From: Priestia filamentosa
Lineage (GTDB): Bacteria > Bacillota > Bacilli > Bacillales > Bacillaceae_H
Length of the DNA: 64,000 nt
Reading direction: 5' to 3'
NCBI RefSeq assembly: GCF_900177535.1
Contig: NZ_FXAJ01000002.1
Location: 558,001 to 622,000 of the forward strand
Below, one piece after another: positions 36,820-46,015 of this stretch (within the stretch, counting starts at the first letter, position 1; every line of letters begins with the position of its first letter). Under the pieces are notes generated by a model. The model had not been told where the DNA came from. It did no database searches and saw only the letters and a program-made list of their open reading frames with translations. A program made the translations under genes and the position numbers.

Positions 36820-36870
36820 GTCCTCCTATGTTTTAAACAATCTATCAGTTTAATAATCGATAGGGAGGAC
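36820..36870 (-). other. Inverted-repeat leader structure before the first AAHS gene
   Basis: GTCCTCCTAT (36820-36829) and ATAGGGAGGAC (36860-36870) pair, with CTATC/GATAG nested inside. It lies about 150 bases upstream of the start on the minus strand. There is no T run. It could be an mRNA leader element or a protein site. The rest of the 36674-37111 gap shows only a cre-like site. Confidence 0.4.
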
Positions 36871-36927
36871 CCGTTTGTACGACAAGCTTTTTAACTCACA
36901 TAAGGTTCTAGATTTCAAGTTGGATTA

Positions 36928-36941
36928 TGATAACGCTTGCA
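36928..36941. promoter_or_regulatory. cre-like site upstream of the first AAHS gene
   Basis: TGATAACGCTTGCA matches 13 of 14 cre consensus positions. Confidence 0.45.
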
Positions 36942-37111
36942 TAACTAATGTTAGGTATGATGTTAAGCTAATTAGAAAGCAAAGCCTTACAGTAAATTAA
37001 TAAAATCTATAAACTCAAATTTGATTAGAGCAGTATGTGAAGGTTCAAAAAGAGTGAAAGGAATAAGACCTGTCCACCCGACCTTATCATGGCTCTCGTC
37101 GAGAAATATTG

Positions 37112-38479
37112 TCACTCAAACGTGTATGTTTTATCTACATTTGTTTTAGTTGGCTCTAACTCTAGATCATCTTCATTAGAATGAGCGTATTTTCCAGGTA
37201 CTAATGCTAGGGTAATGGCCGCAATTAAACCCGGAATGGCAAAAGCAATAAAATTTAAGTGAATTGGTAAAGTAACGGTTAAAAGGAAGCCCCCTAAAAG
37301 TGGTCCAAGCATACCACCAATTCTGCCCATGCCAGACGCTACTCCTAAAGCTGTAGATCTGATATAAGGAGGGTAGTACTGAGATACATAAGCTTGTACA
37401 ATATTCTGCGCCCCGATTGTTGCAGCACCCGCAATGGCTACTAATATATAAATCACAGAGATATTCCCACTAAATCCGAGTAGTGTTAAGGCAATGGCTC
37501 CTGAAGCATACATTGGAACGAGCATCTTTTTAAATCCGTATTTATCACAAAGTCGGCCAATAATAAGGGTTCCAACAATAGCCCCACCTTGAAGAGCGAT
37601 AAGGAAAGCCAAACTTGACGTCAATCCATATCCTGCTTCAATCATTAGTTTAGGAAGCCAAGTATTCAAACCATATACCATTAACAAGCAACTAAAAAAG
37701 GCAATCCAAAACATGATAGTGCTTAAAGAGCGATTATCTTTAAATAAACCAAGGATTGGAACTTTTGTTTCGGGTGCTTTCACTTCCATAATTTCATCGT
37801 TTTCATTAAAAGCAAATTCATTATCCACTTTAGAAAGAGTAGAGATTAGTTCTTCTTTCTTTCCTGTTCTAATAAGGTGACTAGCTGTTTCAGGTAACTG
37901 CTTATACATGAATGGAAGAGCTAGCAAAGGAAGCCCTGCAAACCAAAAGATAGACTCCCAACCGAATGTAGGAATTAAAAAGATTCCTAATAAAGGTGCA
38001 AGTATTCCACCGATTGAATAGCCGCATAATACAATCGATACAATCATACTTCTTATTGATTTAGGGGCATAATCTGTTAATAAAGCAATCACATTAGGCA
38101 TGATGCCTCCAAGGCCTAAACCTGCTAGAAAACGAAAGGTAGAGAAAAGCGTTGGCGTTTCAGCAAAGCCGCATAAAAACGTAAATAAGCTAAAAAATAT
38201 CAGTGTAATAGCGATAACATTTTTCCTGCCGATCCGGTCAGCTAGGGTACCAAAGAAAATGGCACCGAACATCATGCCAAATAGTCCGTAGCTTCCCATT
38301 GCTCCGGCTTCAACTGCCGTAAGATTCCACTTATCAATTAAGATTGGTACAGCAGTCCCATAGACAACCAAATCATATCCATCAAATGCAATAATAAGAA
38401 AACTCCATAAGAGCAATCTTAAATGAAAACGGTTAAATTTACTTTTATTAATAATTTCTGTCGTATTAATGTAAGCCAA
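37112..38479 (-). CDS. MFS aromatic-acid:H+ symporter (AAHS family), second
   Basis: A 455-residue 12-helix carrier, clearly paralogous to the neighbour at 35327. FDGYDLVVYGTAVPIL is the AAHS motif; GTLADRIGRKN and GRLCDKYGFKK are the MFS loops. It starts with TTG at 38479 after AAGGGGGAG. A cre-like site lies 38 bases upstream. Two related carriers may handle 3-hydroxybenzoate and gentisate separately. Confidence 0.87.
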   Translation of the reverse strand: MAYINTTEIINKSKFNRFHLRLLLWSFLIIAFDGYDLVVYGTAVPILIDKWNLTAVEAGAMGSYGLFGMMFGAIFFGTLADRIGRKNVIAITLIFFSLFTFLCGFAETPTLFSTFRFLAGLGLGGIMPNVIALLTDYAPKSIRSMIVSIVLCGYSIGGILAPLLGIFLIPTFGWESIFWFAGLPLLALPFMYKQLPETASHLIRTGKKEELISTLSKVDNEFAFNENDEIMEVKAPETKVPILGLFKDNRSLSTIMFWIAFFSCLLMVYGLNTWLPKLMIEAGYGLTSSLAFLIALQGGAIVGTLIIGRLCDKYGFKKMLVPMYASGAIALTLLGFSGNISVIYILVAIAGAATIGAQNIVQAYVSQYYPPYIRSTALGVASGMGRIGGMLGPLLGGFLLTVTLPIHLNFIAFAIPGLIAAITLALVPGKYAHSNEDDLELEPTKTNVDKTYTFE

Positions 38480-38516
38480 ATGTGCTCCCCCTTAGTTTTA
38501 AATAAATCTAGAAAAA

Positions 38517-38530
38517 TGATAGCGCTTACC
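38517..38530 (-). promoter_or_regulatory. cre-like site upstream of the second AAHS gene
   Basis: On the minus strand GGTAAGCGCTATCA matches 13 of 14 cre positions (first base off). Confidence 0.5.
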
Positions 38531-38756
38531 TATTTGCGGATGAATTCATTGCTCTTCTGATAATACCTCCTTTTTCTATAAATAGTTAACTAGGTTACTT
38601 ATTAGTGATTATAACGGGGTATTTTCATGTTTTCAACATAAAATTTTTAATTTTTATACTGTTCTGATAATCTTTTATCAAAAACCATGATTTATAAGAA
38701 AGGAATTTCATCCAAATAAATCTATATAGAGAATTTTTCGGAGGATTTTTTAGAAA

Positions 38757-38803
38757 AGCACAATAAAAAAAGTGGGGATTATCCCACTTTTTTTTATTGT
38801 GCT
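38757..38803. terminator. Long bidirectional terminator hairpin
   Basis: GCACAATAAAAAAAGTGGG pairs with CCCACTTTTTTTTATTGTGC over GATTAT. It ends the iclR transcript (minus strand). Confidence 0.85.
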
Positions 38804-38816
38804 TTTATTCTACATA

Positions 38817-39581
38817 TTATTTATATCCAAAAGTTCTAGATATTTCTTTGCTTATATTTATTAAATATTTACTAAGTTCCTCTTCTTCATGATGAGGGAT
38901 TAACTCAGAAAAGCCTACAATCGTAACTGCTCCAAGAACGTCCTTTTTGTAATCAAATACAGGGAAAGAAACTGAGGATACAGATGAAACAAGCGGTTCT
39001 CTAGCAAAAGAAATTTCTTTCTCGCGAATTGATTTGTACTCTTCATCAAGGTGTTTAGCTTTTTCTGGAGAAGCTTGCTTCAGCTCTTTTTCTTTCCATT
39101 CACGAATGATGTGTTCATCCATAAAGGTTGCAAATACTTTACCTGTTGCAGAAAGAAGTGGAAGAAAAGTCCCTATTTGAGCTCCTATGTTATACCCTTG
39201 TCCTTGATTGGTTTTAAACTCTCTGACAATCATGGGGCCATTTTGTGTCCAAACGGAATATAAAACAGTATTCAAGCTTTTTTCATTGATTTCTTGTAGA
39301 TACGGGGCAATGCGTTCAACGGCATTTTCTTGATCTGCAGCAATCATTCCATATTCAATTAGCTTACTTCCTAATACATATGCTCCAGAGTCCTTGTCTC
39401 GATAAAGAATTTCTAATTGAGTCAACGTATTAAGATATTTATACAGGTTGCTCTTTGTAATTTTAGTTAAATCTTGAATATCGGAGAATTTTAGAGGCTT
39501 TCCTTGTTTCGCTATTAAATCTACGATACTCATGCCTATTTCTAGTGATTGAATTGTTGTTCCTTTCTTAATGCCTTCCAT
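38817..39581 (-). CDS. IclR-family regulator of the gentisate cluster
   Basis: A 254-residue regulator. The wHTH (about 10-75; LKFSDIQDLTKITKSNLYKYL) precedes an IclR effector domain (about 85-250) with FLPLLSATGKVFATF. The ATG at 39581 is fixed by AGGAGGATCTTA just before it; the ATG at 39596 lies upstream of that site. It is divergent from the gentisate operon with a 383-base gap, so it should control it in response to the aromatic substrate. Confidence 0.87.
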   Translation of the reverse strand: MEGIKKGTTIQSLEIGMSIVDLIAKQGKPLKFSDIQDLTKITKSNLYKYLNTLTQLEILYRDKDSGAYVLGSKLIEYGMIAADQENAVERIAPYLQEINEKSLNTVLYSVWTQNGPMIVREFKTNQGQGYNIGAQIGTFLPLLSATGKVFATFMDEHIIREWKEKELKQASPEKAKHLDEEYKSIREKEISFAREPLVSSVSSVSFPVFDYKKDVLGAVTIVGFSELIPHHEEEELSKYLINISKEISRTFGYK

Positions 39582-39722
39582 TAAGATCCTCCTCATACGA
39601 TTGAAAGATTGAAATAAGACTTATTATATTAGCATGATGGCAGTTCATGTAACAGTAGAAAAGTAGAGATTAATTAAAATACAGTTGAAACTATTGAATG
39701 AAGTATTTCTATTAACAGGATA

Positions 39723-39738
39723 ATACAGCTTACTGTAT
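39723..39738. promoter_or_regulatory. Candidate IclR operator of the gentisate cluster
   Basis: ATACAG, CTTA, CTGTAT is a perfect inverted repeat in the iclR/gentisate divergent gap. A partial copy (ATACAGTTGAAACTATT) lies about 45 bases to the left. No other structure was recognised in this gap. Confidence 0.45.
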
Positions 39739-39964
39739 ATAAAAGTTTCTACCATTGGTCGAAGCGAGAACCGCCGTCATAATAAATAAATTATAACATC
39801 TAGATAGGAGAAGCTTGGAAAAATGATTGTTTAATTATTTAAAAATAATTTTCAGATAATATTGACAACTACAAAGAAATGGATTAAGTTTATTATATAA
39901 ATAGTGAACAAAGTTATCTATAAAGATAATTTGTTGAATTTTTATTTGGAAATGAGGTGATGAT

Positions 39965-40219
39965 ATGAAAAAGTTTCTCGTTGTAATTGAAAGAAAACCT
40001 TCTTTTACAGGTAACTTCATTCAAGGACACCGTGAATTTTTGCAAAATTTAAAAGAAATTCAAATCCTTTTTATAGCAGGAAGTTTTGAAGATCAAACTG
40101 GAGGAGCTTATGTTATTGGAGCTGATTCTTTAGAAGAAGCAAGAGCAACTGTTGCAAAGGATCCTATGAATCAAGATAATGAATGCGTTTACAAAGTTAA
40201 AGAATGGAATGCTAACTAA
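39965..40219 (+). CDS. YciI-like (YCII domain) small protein
   Basis: An 84-residue dimeric ferredoxin-like fold of the YCII family. FLVVIERKPSFTGNFIQGHREFL carries the conserved His region, and GAYVIGADSLEEARATVAKD follows. It is the first gene of the gentisate operon, preceded by GAGGTGATG. YCII relatives sit in several aromatic pathways, sometimes acting on chlorinated or lactone intermediates. The role here is unknown. Confidence 0.75.
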   Translation: MKKFLVVIERKPSFTGNFIQGHREFLQNLKEIQILFIAGSFEDQTGGAYVIGADSLEEARATVAKDPMNQDNECVYKVKEWNAN

Positions 40220-40253
40220 CTGTAAAAATTTCAGAATGAAAGGGAGTTTACTA

Positions 40254-41213
40254 ATGAAACTAATTACATTTACCCGTGAAGGTATGAAACAACGCGTAGG
40301 AGCTATCGTTAACAACCAAGTAGTTGACCTACATACTGCTTATAAATCTCTACTTGCATCAGAAGGGAAAATTCGTGCTCAACAAATTGCGGAAGCATTT
40401 GTTCCTGCAGATATGACTGGATTTTTACAAGGTGGAAAAGAAAGCGTAGAACTTGCGAAAGATGCCGTTGAGTATGCATTAGAAAATAAAAATGATAGCG
40501 GATACAAATTCCTGTATGGGATAAATGAAGTAAAAGTAGAAGCACCTGTTCCAGCGCCCGGGAAAATCATCTGCGTTGGTCACAACTACCGTGAACATAT
40601 TTTAGAAATGAAACGTGAGCTTCCACCACATCCGGTTGTCTTTGCTAAGTTTGCTAATACGATAATTGGACCACAAGATGATATCCCATTTCATCCCATT
40701 TCAGAACAGCTTGATTATGAAGCAGAGTTTACGTTTGTTATTGGCAAACGCGCAAGAAACGTATCGCAAGAAGAGGCTCTTGATTATGTAGCTGGATATA
40801 GCATTGTTAATGACGTGACATATCGAGATATTCAACGTCGGACAATTCAGTGGTTGCAAGGAAAAACAGTTGATGGAAGTGCTCCAATGGGACCTTGGCT
40901 TGTTACTTCCGATGAACTTAAAGATCCATCAGGGTTAGAAGTGGTTTTAACTGTTAATGGGGAAGAACGTCAACGTTCTAATACAGAAAATCTAGTATTC
41001 TCTGTTCAGTATTTAGTTGAATTTCTATCAGGATTAATGACGCTTGAGCCAGGTGATGTCATTTTAACAGGTACACCTGGTGGCGTAGGAGTTGCACGTA
41101 ATCCTCAATCCTTCTTAAAAGACGGTGACATTGTCAAAATTGAAATTGATCAAATTGGTATCCTTGAAAACCGTGTAGCAAGTGTCAAAGAAGTAATCGA
41201 GGTGAAAGGATAA
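40254..41213 (+). CDS. Fumarylpyruvate hydrolase (FAH superfamily)
   Basis: A 319-residue enzyme cleaving 3-fumarylpyruvate to fumarate and pyruvate, the last step of the gentisate pathway. CVGHNYREHILEMKRELPPHP, EFTFVIGKRA (metal-binding acid), VNDVTYRDIQ and LTGTPGGVGVAR are FAH family hallmarks. The ATG at 40254 follows AAGGGAG. Its TAA overlaps the next ATG by one base (TAATG), so translation is coupled. The assignment to fumarylpyruvate comes from the dioxygenase downstream. Confidence 0.87.
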   Translation: MKLITFTREGMKQRVGAIVNNQVVDLHTAYKSLLASEGKIRAQQIAEAFVPADMTGFLQGGKESVELAKDAVEYALENKNDSGYKFLYGINEVKVEAPVPAPGKIICVGHNYREHILEMKRELPPHPVVFAKFANTIIGPQDDIPFHPISEQLDYEAEFTFVIGKRARNVSQEEALDYVAGYSIVNDVTYRDIQRRTIQWLQGKTVDGSAPMGPWLVTSDELKDPSGLEVVLTVNGEERQRSNTENLVFSVQYLVEFLSGLMTLEPGDVILTGTPGGVGVARNPQSFLKDGDIVKIEIDQIGILENRVASVKEVIEVKG

Positions 41214-41710
41214 TGACTATTTTACAAGTTAAAGATTCTATCACATCTGTCCAACAATCGCTTGACCAAGTGATTCAAATCTCAGAGGGACTTTCTAATG
41301 AGGTACTCCGTTGGAATCCCACTGAAGAAGAATGGTCTGTTATGCAAATTCTGTGTCATTTAGCAGAAGCTCTTCCTTATTGGCTTAATGAAATTGAACA
41401 ACTTCTAGAGAATCCAGGCAAAGAGTGGGGACGAGGTCTCCAAGATGAAGCGCGTTTAGCAGCTGTTGAAAAAAGTAAAGTTCATAACACTTCTCTATTA
41501 GATGCGTTAAAAAAGCTTGAGGAAGTTAAGTTACAAGTGGAGAATACCCTTAGCAAGTTAGATGAGAGAAAATTAGCGATGGAAGCCCCAAGCCGAAATC
41601 CTCGCTTTGGTACAAAGCCTATTTCATTTATCGTGGATCATTTACTTGTTGAACATGCAAGTAAGCATTTAGGACAAATTGAACGTAATTTATCTAAGGT
41701 CAATAAATAA
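41213..41710 (+). CDS. DinB-fold protein, predicted maleylpyruvate isomerase
   Basis: A 165-residue four-helix DinB-superfamily protein. The metal triad is visible: His49 (CHLAE), His148 and His152 (EHASKH). It is translationally coupled to fumarylpyruvate hydrolase and followed by gentisate dioxygenase, exactly where a maleylpyruvate isomerase is needed. Actinobacteria use a mycothiol-dependent DinB-fold enzyme for this step. In a bacillithiol-making Bacillus relative the thiol would be bacillithiol. No glutathione-type isomerase is seen in the window. The fold is confident; the function is inferred. Confidence 0.72.
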   Translation: MTILQVKDSITSVQQSLDQVIQISEGLSNEVLRWNPTEEEWSVMQILCHLAEALPYWLNEIEQLLENPGKEWGRGLQDEARLAAVEKSKVHNTSLLDALKKLEEVKLQVENTLSKLDERKLAMEAPSRNPRFGTKPISFIVDHLLVEHASKHLGQIERNLSKVNK

Positions 41711-41730
41711 TAGATTAGGAGGAATAAAGA

Positions 41731-42843
41731 ATGGCTGAAAAAATGGATTTTTTTAAAAGTAAAATTGTCCAAGACTTTACAAAAGATATTAGACAATATA
41801 ATCTTGGACCGCTTTGGGAAGCAATTCCAGAACTCATGCATCATCAGCCTGAACCTCATGCACAAGCATATCTTTGGAAATGGGATTTGCTTGAGAAAAA
41901 ATTAGGGGAGGCTGCCCAAATTTTCACTCCTGAGCGCGGTGGTGAGCGAAGAGCCATTTATCTTCAAAACCCTGGGTTAGACTATAGACAGCCATGGGGA
42001 TGGGCCTCTACTTCTCAAACCCTTTATGCAGCAGTACAACTGTTGCAACCTGGTGAGGTGGCCCCGTCTCATCGTCATACACAAAATGCTCTTCGTTTTG
42101 TTACACATGGTGAAGGCGCTTACTCTATTGTGGAAGGCGAACGTATTTTTATGCAAGAAGGAGATTTTGTGATTACTCCAAAAAACCTTTGGCATGGCCA
42201 TGGTCATGAGGGGACAGAGCCAATGATTTGGATGGATGTACTTGATATCCCAACCATTTATATGATGGGTGGTACGTTCTTTGAGCCGTATCCTGAAAGA
42301 ATCGAACAGCCAAGAGTACCAGATAATTACTCTGCACAGCGTTATGAAGGTGGGATGGTTCGCCCAATTTCTGACCGTTATCCTAAGGTTGCACCACTTG
42401 GCGCTTATAAATGGAATCAAACATTGAAAGCCATTAATGGCTTATCATGCTTTGAGCCAGATCCATATGACGGTTATGCCGTTGAATTTATTAATCCATC
42501 AAACGGGCAAACAGCAAACCCGAATATTGGAGCATGGATTCAAAAACTACCAAAAGGCTTTCATTCAAAAGCTCACCGTCATACTCATTCAACGATTTAT
42601 CAAGTATTTAAAGGCTCAGGCTACAGTATTATTAACGGTGTTCGTTTTGATTGGTCAAAAGGGGATTACTTTATCATTCCGAACTGGGCAGTTCATGAGC
42701 ATGTAGCATTAGAGGACACTTTCTTTTTCTCTGTAAATGATTTGCCGATTATGGAAAAATTCGATCTTGAACAAGAAGTGGCATATGAACGTAATAATGG
42801 CTATCAAGAAACAAAAGAAGAATTTAAACCTGCACTCGTATAA
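41731..42843 (+). CDS. Gentisate 1,2-dioxygenase
   Basis: A 370-residue double-cupin Fe(II) ring-cleavage enzyme that turns gentisate into maleylpyruvate. The iron site is His114, His116 (SHRHTQNALRF) and His155 (LWHGHGHEG). The second cupin carries AHRHTHSTIYQVFKG. Length and motifs are normal for the family. The Shine-Dalgarno TAGGAGGAA lies 8 bases before the ATG. Confidence 0.95.
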   Translation: MAEKMDFFKSKIVQDFTKDIRQYNLGPLWEAIPELMHHQPEPHAQAYLWKWDLLEKKLGEAAQIFTPERGGERRAIYLQNPGLDYRQPWGWASTSQTLYAAVQLLQPGEVAPSHRHTQNALRFVTHGEGAYSIVEGERIFMQEGDFVITPKNLWHGHGHEGTEPMIWMDVLDIPTIYMMGGTFFEPYPERIEQPRVPDNYSAQRYEGGMVRPISDRYPKVAPLGAYKWNQTLKAINGLSCFEPDPYDGYAVEFINPSNGQTANPNIGAWIQKLPKGFHSKAHRHTHSTIYQVFKGSGYSIINGVRFDWSKGDYFIIPNWAVHEHVALEDTFFFSVNDLPIMEKFDLEQEVAYERNNGYQETKEEFKPALV

Positions 42844-42867
42844 GGATCATTGGATAAGGGGGATAAC

Positions 42868-44073
42868 ATGATGATTAATCAAGAACAGAAAGTAATTATC
42901 ATTGGTGGCGGAATTGGAGGGGTAGCAGCAGCTCTTGCATCTGCTGAAGCTGGTCATAAAACAAAAATTTTAGAACAAGCTCCTCAATTTGGGGAAATTG
43001 GAGCGGGTATCCAAATGGGGCCAAACGCAATGGCGGTTTTAGATCGATTTGGTTTAGCTGATGAAATTACCAAAGTTGCTGTATTTCCAAAGAGACTTGT
43101 TTTAAAAGATGTATATACTGCAAAGGAATTGGCGGCATTAGATTTAGGTAGTGAGTTTAAAGAGAAGTATGGCTTTCCTTATATTGTCTTACATCGTTCA
43201 GATTTACATCGCATTTTAGTAGAAGCAGCTGAGAAAAATCCATTGATTAGCCTTATCAATGATCAAATTATTGACAAGGTAGAGGAAAATGAGAGAGGCG
43301 TTACAGTTACTAACCAAAGAGGGGAACAATTCATCGGAAAAGCCGTCATTGGTGCAGATGGTCTTTGGTCAAAAACTCGTAAGTACATCTATGATGACGA
43401 GGCAATTTGCTCTCATTATGTAGCATACCGCGGTACGGTTCCAATTGAAGAGATTAGCAATGATGCGAATATGGATGATGTAATTATGTGGATTGGTCCT
43501 AATCTTCACCTTGTGCAGTATCCTGTTCGTAAAGGTGAATTGTATAATCAAGTCGTTGTATTCAAAAGTCAAAATTACAAGCCAGATTCAGATGAATGGG
43601 GAACACCAGAAGAAATGGATAGAGTATTTGAAGGATGTCATCCACTTGTTGAGAATGCGCTTACCTTCATTCACCGTCAAATTCGCTGGCCTATGTATGA
43701 TCGCTTACCAATTGATAATTGGACAAAAGGGAACTTCACACTTCTTGGAGATGCTGCACATCCAATGCTTCAATACTTAGCACAGGGTGGATGTCAAGCA
43801 TTAGAAGATGCCTCTTATTTAGCTGATATGCTGCACGTTCATGGTGAAAATTTTCAACAAGCTTTCTTAGATTACCAAGAAGAACGGCTTCCACGTACTG
43901 CGAAGGTACAAAAAAGTGCTCGGACATGGGGAGAAATTATCCATGCAGAAAATCCTGTCTCTATCTTACTACGCGATACACTTTTAAAAAAGAAAGAGGC
44001 AAAAGAATTTGAAATGATAGACTGGTTATATGGACATAAAAAACTAATGAGTAAAGAAGTTAGCACAAGTTAG
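42868..44073 (+). CDS. 3-hydroxybenzoate 6-hydroxylase (FAD monooxygenase)
   Basis: A 401-residue class A flavoprotein hydroxylase that would convert 3-hydroxybenzoate to gentisate using NADH. GGGIGG (residues about 13-18), GADGLWSKTRKYI (DG motif) and LLGDAAHPMLQYLAQGG (FAD-ribityl motif) are present. The ATG at 42868 follows AAGGGGG. It is the last gene of the operon, ahead of two terminators. Salicylate hydroxylases are close relatives, but the gentisate dioxygenase next door favours the 6-hydroxylase. Confidence 0.85.
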   Translation: MMINQEQKVIIIGGGIGGVAAALASAEAGHKTKILEQAPQFGEIGAGIQMGPNAMAVLDRFGLADEITKVAVFPKRLVLKDVYTAKELAALDLGSEFKEKYGFPYIVLHRSDLHRILVEAAEKNPLISLINDQIIDKVEENERGVTVTNQRGEQFIGKAVIGADGLWSKTRKYIYDDEAICSHYVAYRGTVPIEEISNDANMDDVIMWIGPNLHLVQYPVRKGELYNQVVVFKSQNYKPDSDEWGTPEEMDRVFEGCHPLVENALTFIHRQIRWPMYDRLPIDNWTKGNFTLLGDAAHPMLQYLAQGGCQALEDASYLADMLHVHGENFQQAFLDYQEERLPRTAKVQKSARTWGEIIHAENPVSILLRDTLLKKKEAKEFEMIDWLYGHKKLMSKEVSTS

Positions 44074-44222
44074 GAAAACTATAGGAAGATATAAACAAAA
44101 ACTTCTTCTTGCTAATCATCTCTAGGTTAGAGATGCTATGATATGATGTTATTAATCTATTTAAATGATATATAAACTTATAGGAAAAGGATTTAGCCTT
44201 CTTTAATAAATAGTAAAATCTA

Positions 44223-44268
44223 TAAAGACCGCCTTGTATCTATTAGTGTACAAGGCGGTCTTCTTTAT
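44223..44268 (+). terminator. Terminator of the gentisate operon
   Basis: AAGACCGCCTTGTA pairs with TACAAGGCGGTCTT, followed by CTTTATAG. Confidence 0.88.
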
Positions 44269-44307
44269 AGTTGATTGGTTGTTGGCATAACAAGAATGAT
44301 AGACAGT

Positions 44308-44338
44308 AAAAAGCTTGGATATTGCCTTCCAGGCTTTT
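44308..44338 (+). terminator. Second terminator hairpin
   Basis: AAAAAGC-TTGGA pairs with TTCCA-GGCTTTTTT 40 bases after the first. The stretch 44339-44600 holds no gene that I recognise. Confidence 0.65.
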
Positions 44339-44600
44339 TTGATTAATGAAATACAGATCTCAATTGATTTTCACTTTCGTTCTATGAATCCTCTATATCC
44401 TCCTTCACAAATCACTCTTTAGAGTCATTCTTCATCTATTTACCCTGCGTATAATGATAAAGGTATGGGGAGTACATATTCTTAATAGAACTACTTAACA
44501 TAGAGGAAGGAGCTTATATCCCAACATTCAAACAAGCTATTATCACAGAATAGTATTATTGAATATTTTGATGTTCTAGACTAGTAAGGAGGGAAAAGAA

Positions 44601-45989
44601 ATGGAAACTTCAAGGGAAGAGAATCAGGTTTCTGCTCAAAAAAATACGAAGAAGCAAAAGCTAGGAAACCCCTTATATCGTACTGTATGGAGATGGCATT
44701 TCTATGCAGGAATTTTATTTGCACCTTTCCTTGTCATTTTAGCTGTGACAGGTTCCGTTTATTTATTTAAGCCTCAAATTGAACAAGTTCTTTACCAGGA
44801 GTACTATGAAGTCAATCCCCAAGGAGAAAAAGAGCTTGGCTCACAGCAAATAGAGGAGGTCAAAAAACTGTACCCTAACGCCTTAGTCACTTCTTATCGT
44901 CCAGGAGAAACAGACGATCGATCAAGTGAAGTGGGCATCATTTCCCATGATGAAGCTCTTACTGTTTTTATTAATCCTTATACAGGTGAATCTATGGGAA
45001 CGTTGAAAGATGAAGATCGGATTATGGATAAAATTGAAGAAATCCATGGAGAATTAATGGCTGGGACGCTGGGAGATCGAATTGTAGAATTGGCAGCCTG
45101 CTGGGCCATTGTTCTTATTGTAACTGGGCTATTTTTATGGTTCCCAAAAAGGAAAAAAGGGATGGGTGGAGTATTGTTCCCCCGATTTAAGAAAGGAAGC
45201 AAGATTTTAAGAAGAGACCTACATGCTGTTCCTGCATTTTGGATTACAGCTGGTATGTTATTCTTGATTTTCACTGGTCTTCCTTGGTCAGGGTTTTGGG
45301 GCACTAATTTCCAATCGATCGCTACAAATTCAGGATCAGGATACCCTCCTTCTATCTGGACAGGAAGTACCCCAACTTCTGCTGTTCAAACAAAAGATAT
45401 TGTAGAGGTACCATGGGCAGCTGAAACCTTAGAGGTTCCGAAATCCAATATTCAGGGATTAGTACCTCTTTCCATTGACAATGTAGTTGATATTGCTAAT
45501 CGTGAAGGAATGCATCCTAGCTATACCATTAGTATTCCAAATGATAAAGAAGGTGTATATACGCTATCAGCTTTTCCGCCTAAAGCACAAGATGAAGCGA
45601 CCATTCATATTGATCAATACTCAGGTGCTGTGCTAGCTGATTATCGTTATGATTATTACGGATTTATTGGAAAACTAGTGGCATTAGGAATTACATTACA
45701 CAAAGGAACTCAATTTGGTTTCCTTAACCAACTTGTTAGTCTTGCCATTTGTTTAGGTATCATTTTCATTGCCGTTAGTGGTTTTTATTTGTGGTTGAAA
45801 CGTAAACCGAAAAAAGAGCTGGGTGCGCCTAAAGCTCCTAGTATCAGAACGATGAAGGTTTTTCTCGTTGTTTTAATTGGATTAGGCATTGTATTTCCTT
45901 TGGTAGGGCTATCTCTTATCTTTGTATGGTTGTTGGATTGGCTTATTATCAAAAAAATTCCCGCTGTTAAGAAGTTTATGAATGCTTAA
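44601..45989 (+). CDS. PepSY-associated transmembrane protein (PiuB-like)
   Basis: A 462-residue membrane protein with four or more helices. TVWRWHFYAGILFAPFLVIL starts the family; PepSY domains occupy the external loops (about 65-130 and 290-345); DLHAVPAFWITAGMLFLIFTG and LHKGTQFGFLNQLVSLAICL follow. Conserved His in the helices (RWHFYAG, DLHAV, TLHKG) resemble heme-ligating positions of PepSY reductases. It is the first of two genes with a FixH-like lipoprotein 26 bases downstream. An envelope metal-reduction or iron-uptake role is plausible. Confidence 0.78.
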   Translation: METSREENQVSAQKNTKKQKLGNPLYRTVWRWHFYAGILFAPFLVILAVTGSVYLFKPQIEQVLYQEYYEVNPQGEKELGSQQIEEVKKLYPNALVTSYRPGETDDRSSEVGIISHDEALTVFINPYTGESMGTLKDEDRIMDKIEEIHGELMAGTLGDRIVELAACWAIVLIVTGLFLWFPKRKKGMGGVLFPRFKKGSKILRRDLHAVPAFWITAGMLFLIFTGLPWSGFWGTNFQSIATNSGSGYPPSIWTGSTPTSAVQTKDIVEVPWAAETLEVPKSNIQGLVPLSIDNVVDIANREGMHPSYTISIPNDKEGVYTLSAFPPKAQDEATIHIDQYSGAVLADYRYDYYGFIGKLVALGITLHKGTQFGFLNQLVSLAICLGIIFIAVSGFYLWLKRKPKKELGAPKAPSIRTMKVFLVVLIGLGIVFPLVGLSLIFVWLLDWLIIKKIPAVKKFMNA

Positions 45990-46015
45990 TTCCAATATAA
46001 AGGAGGTTTTAATCC

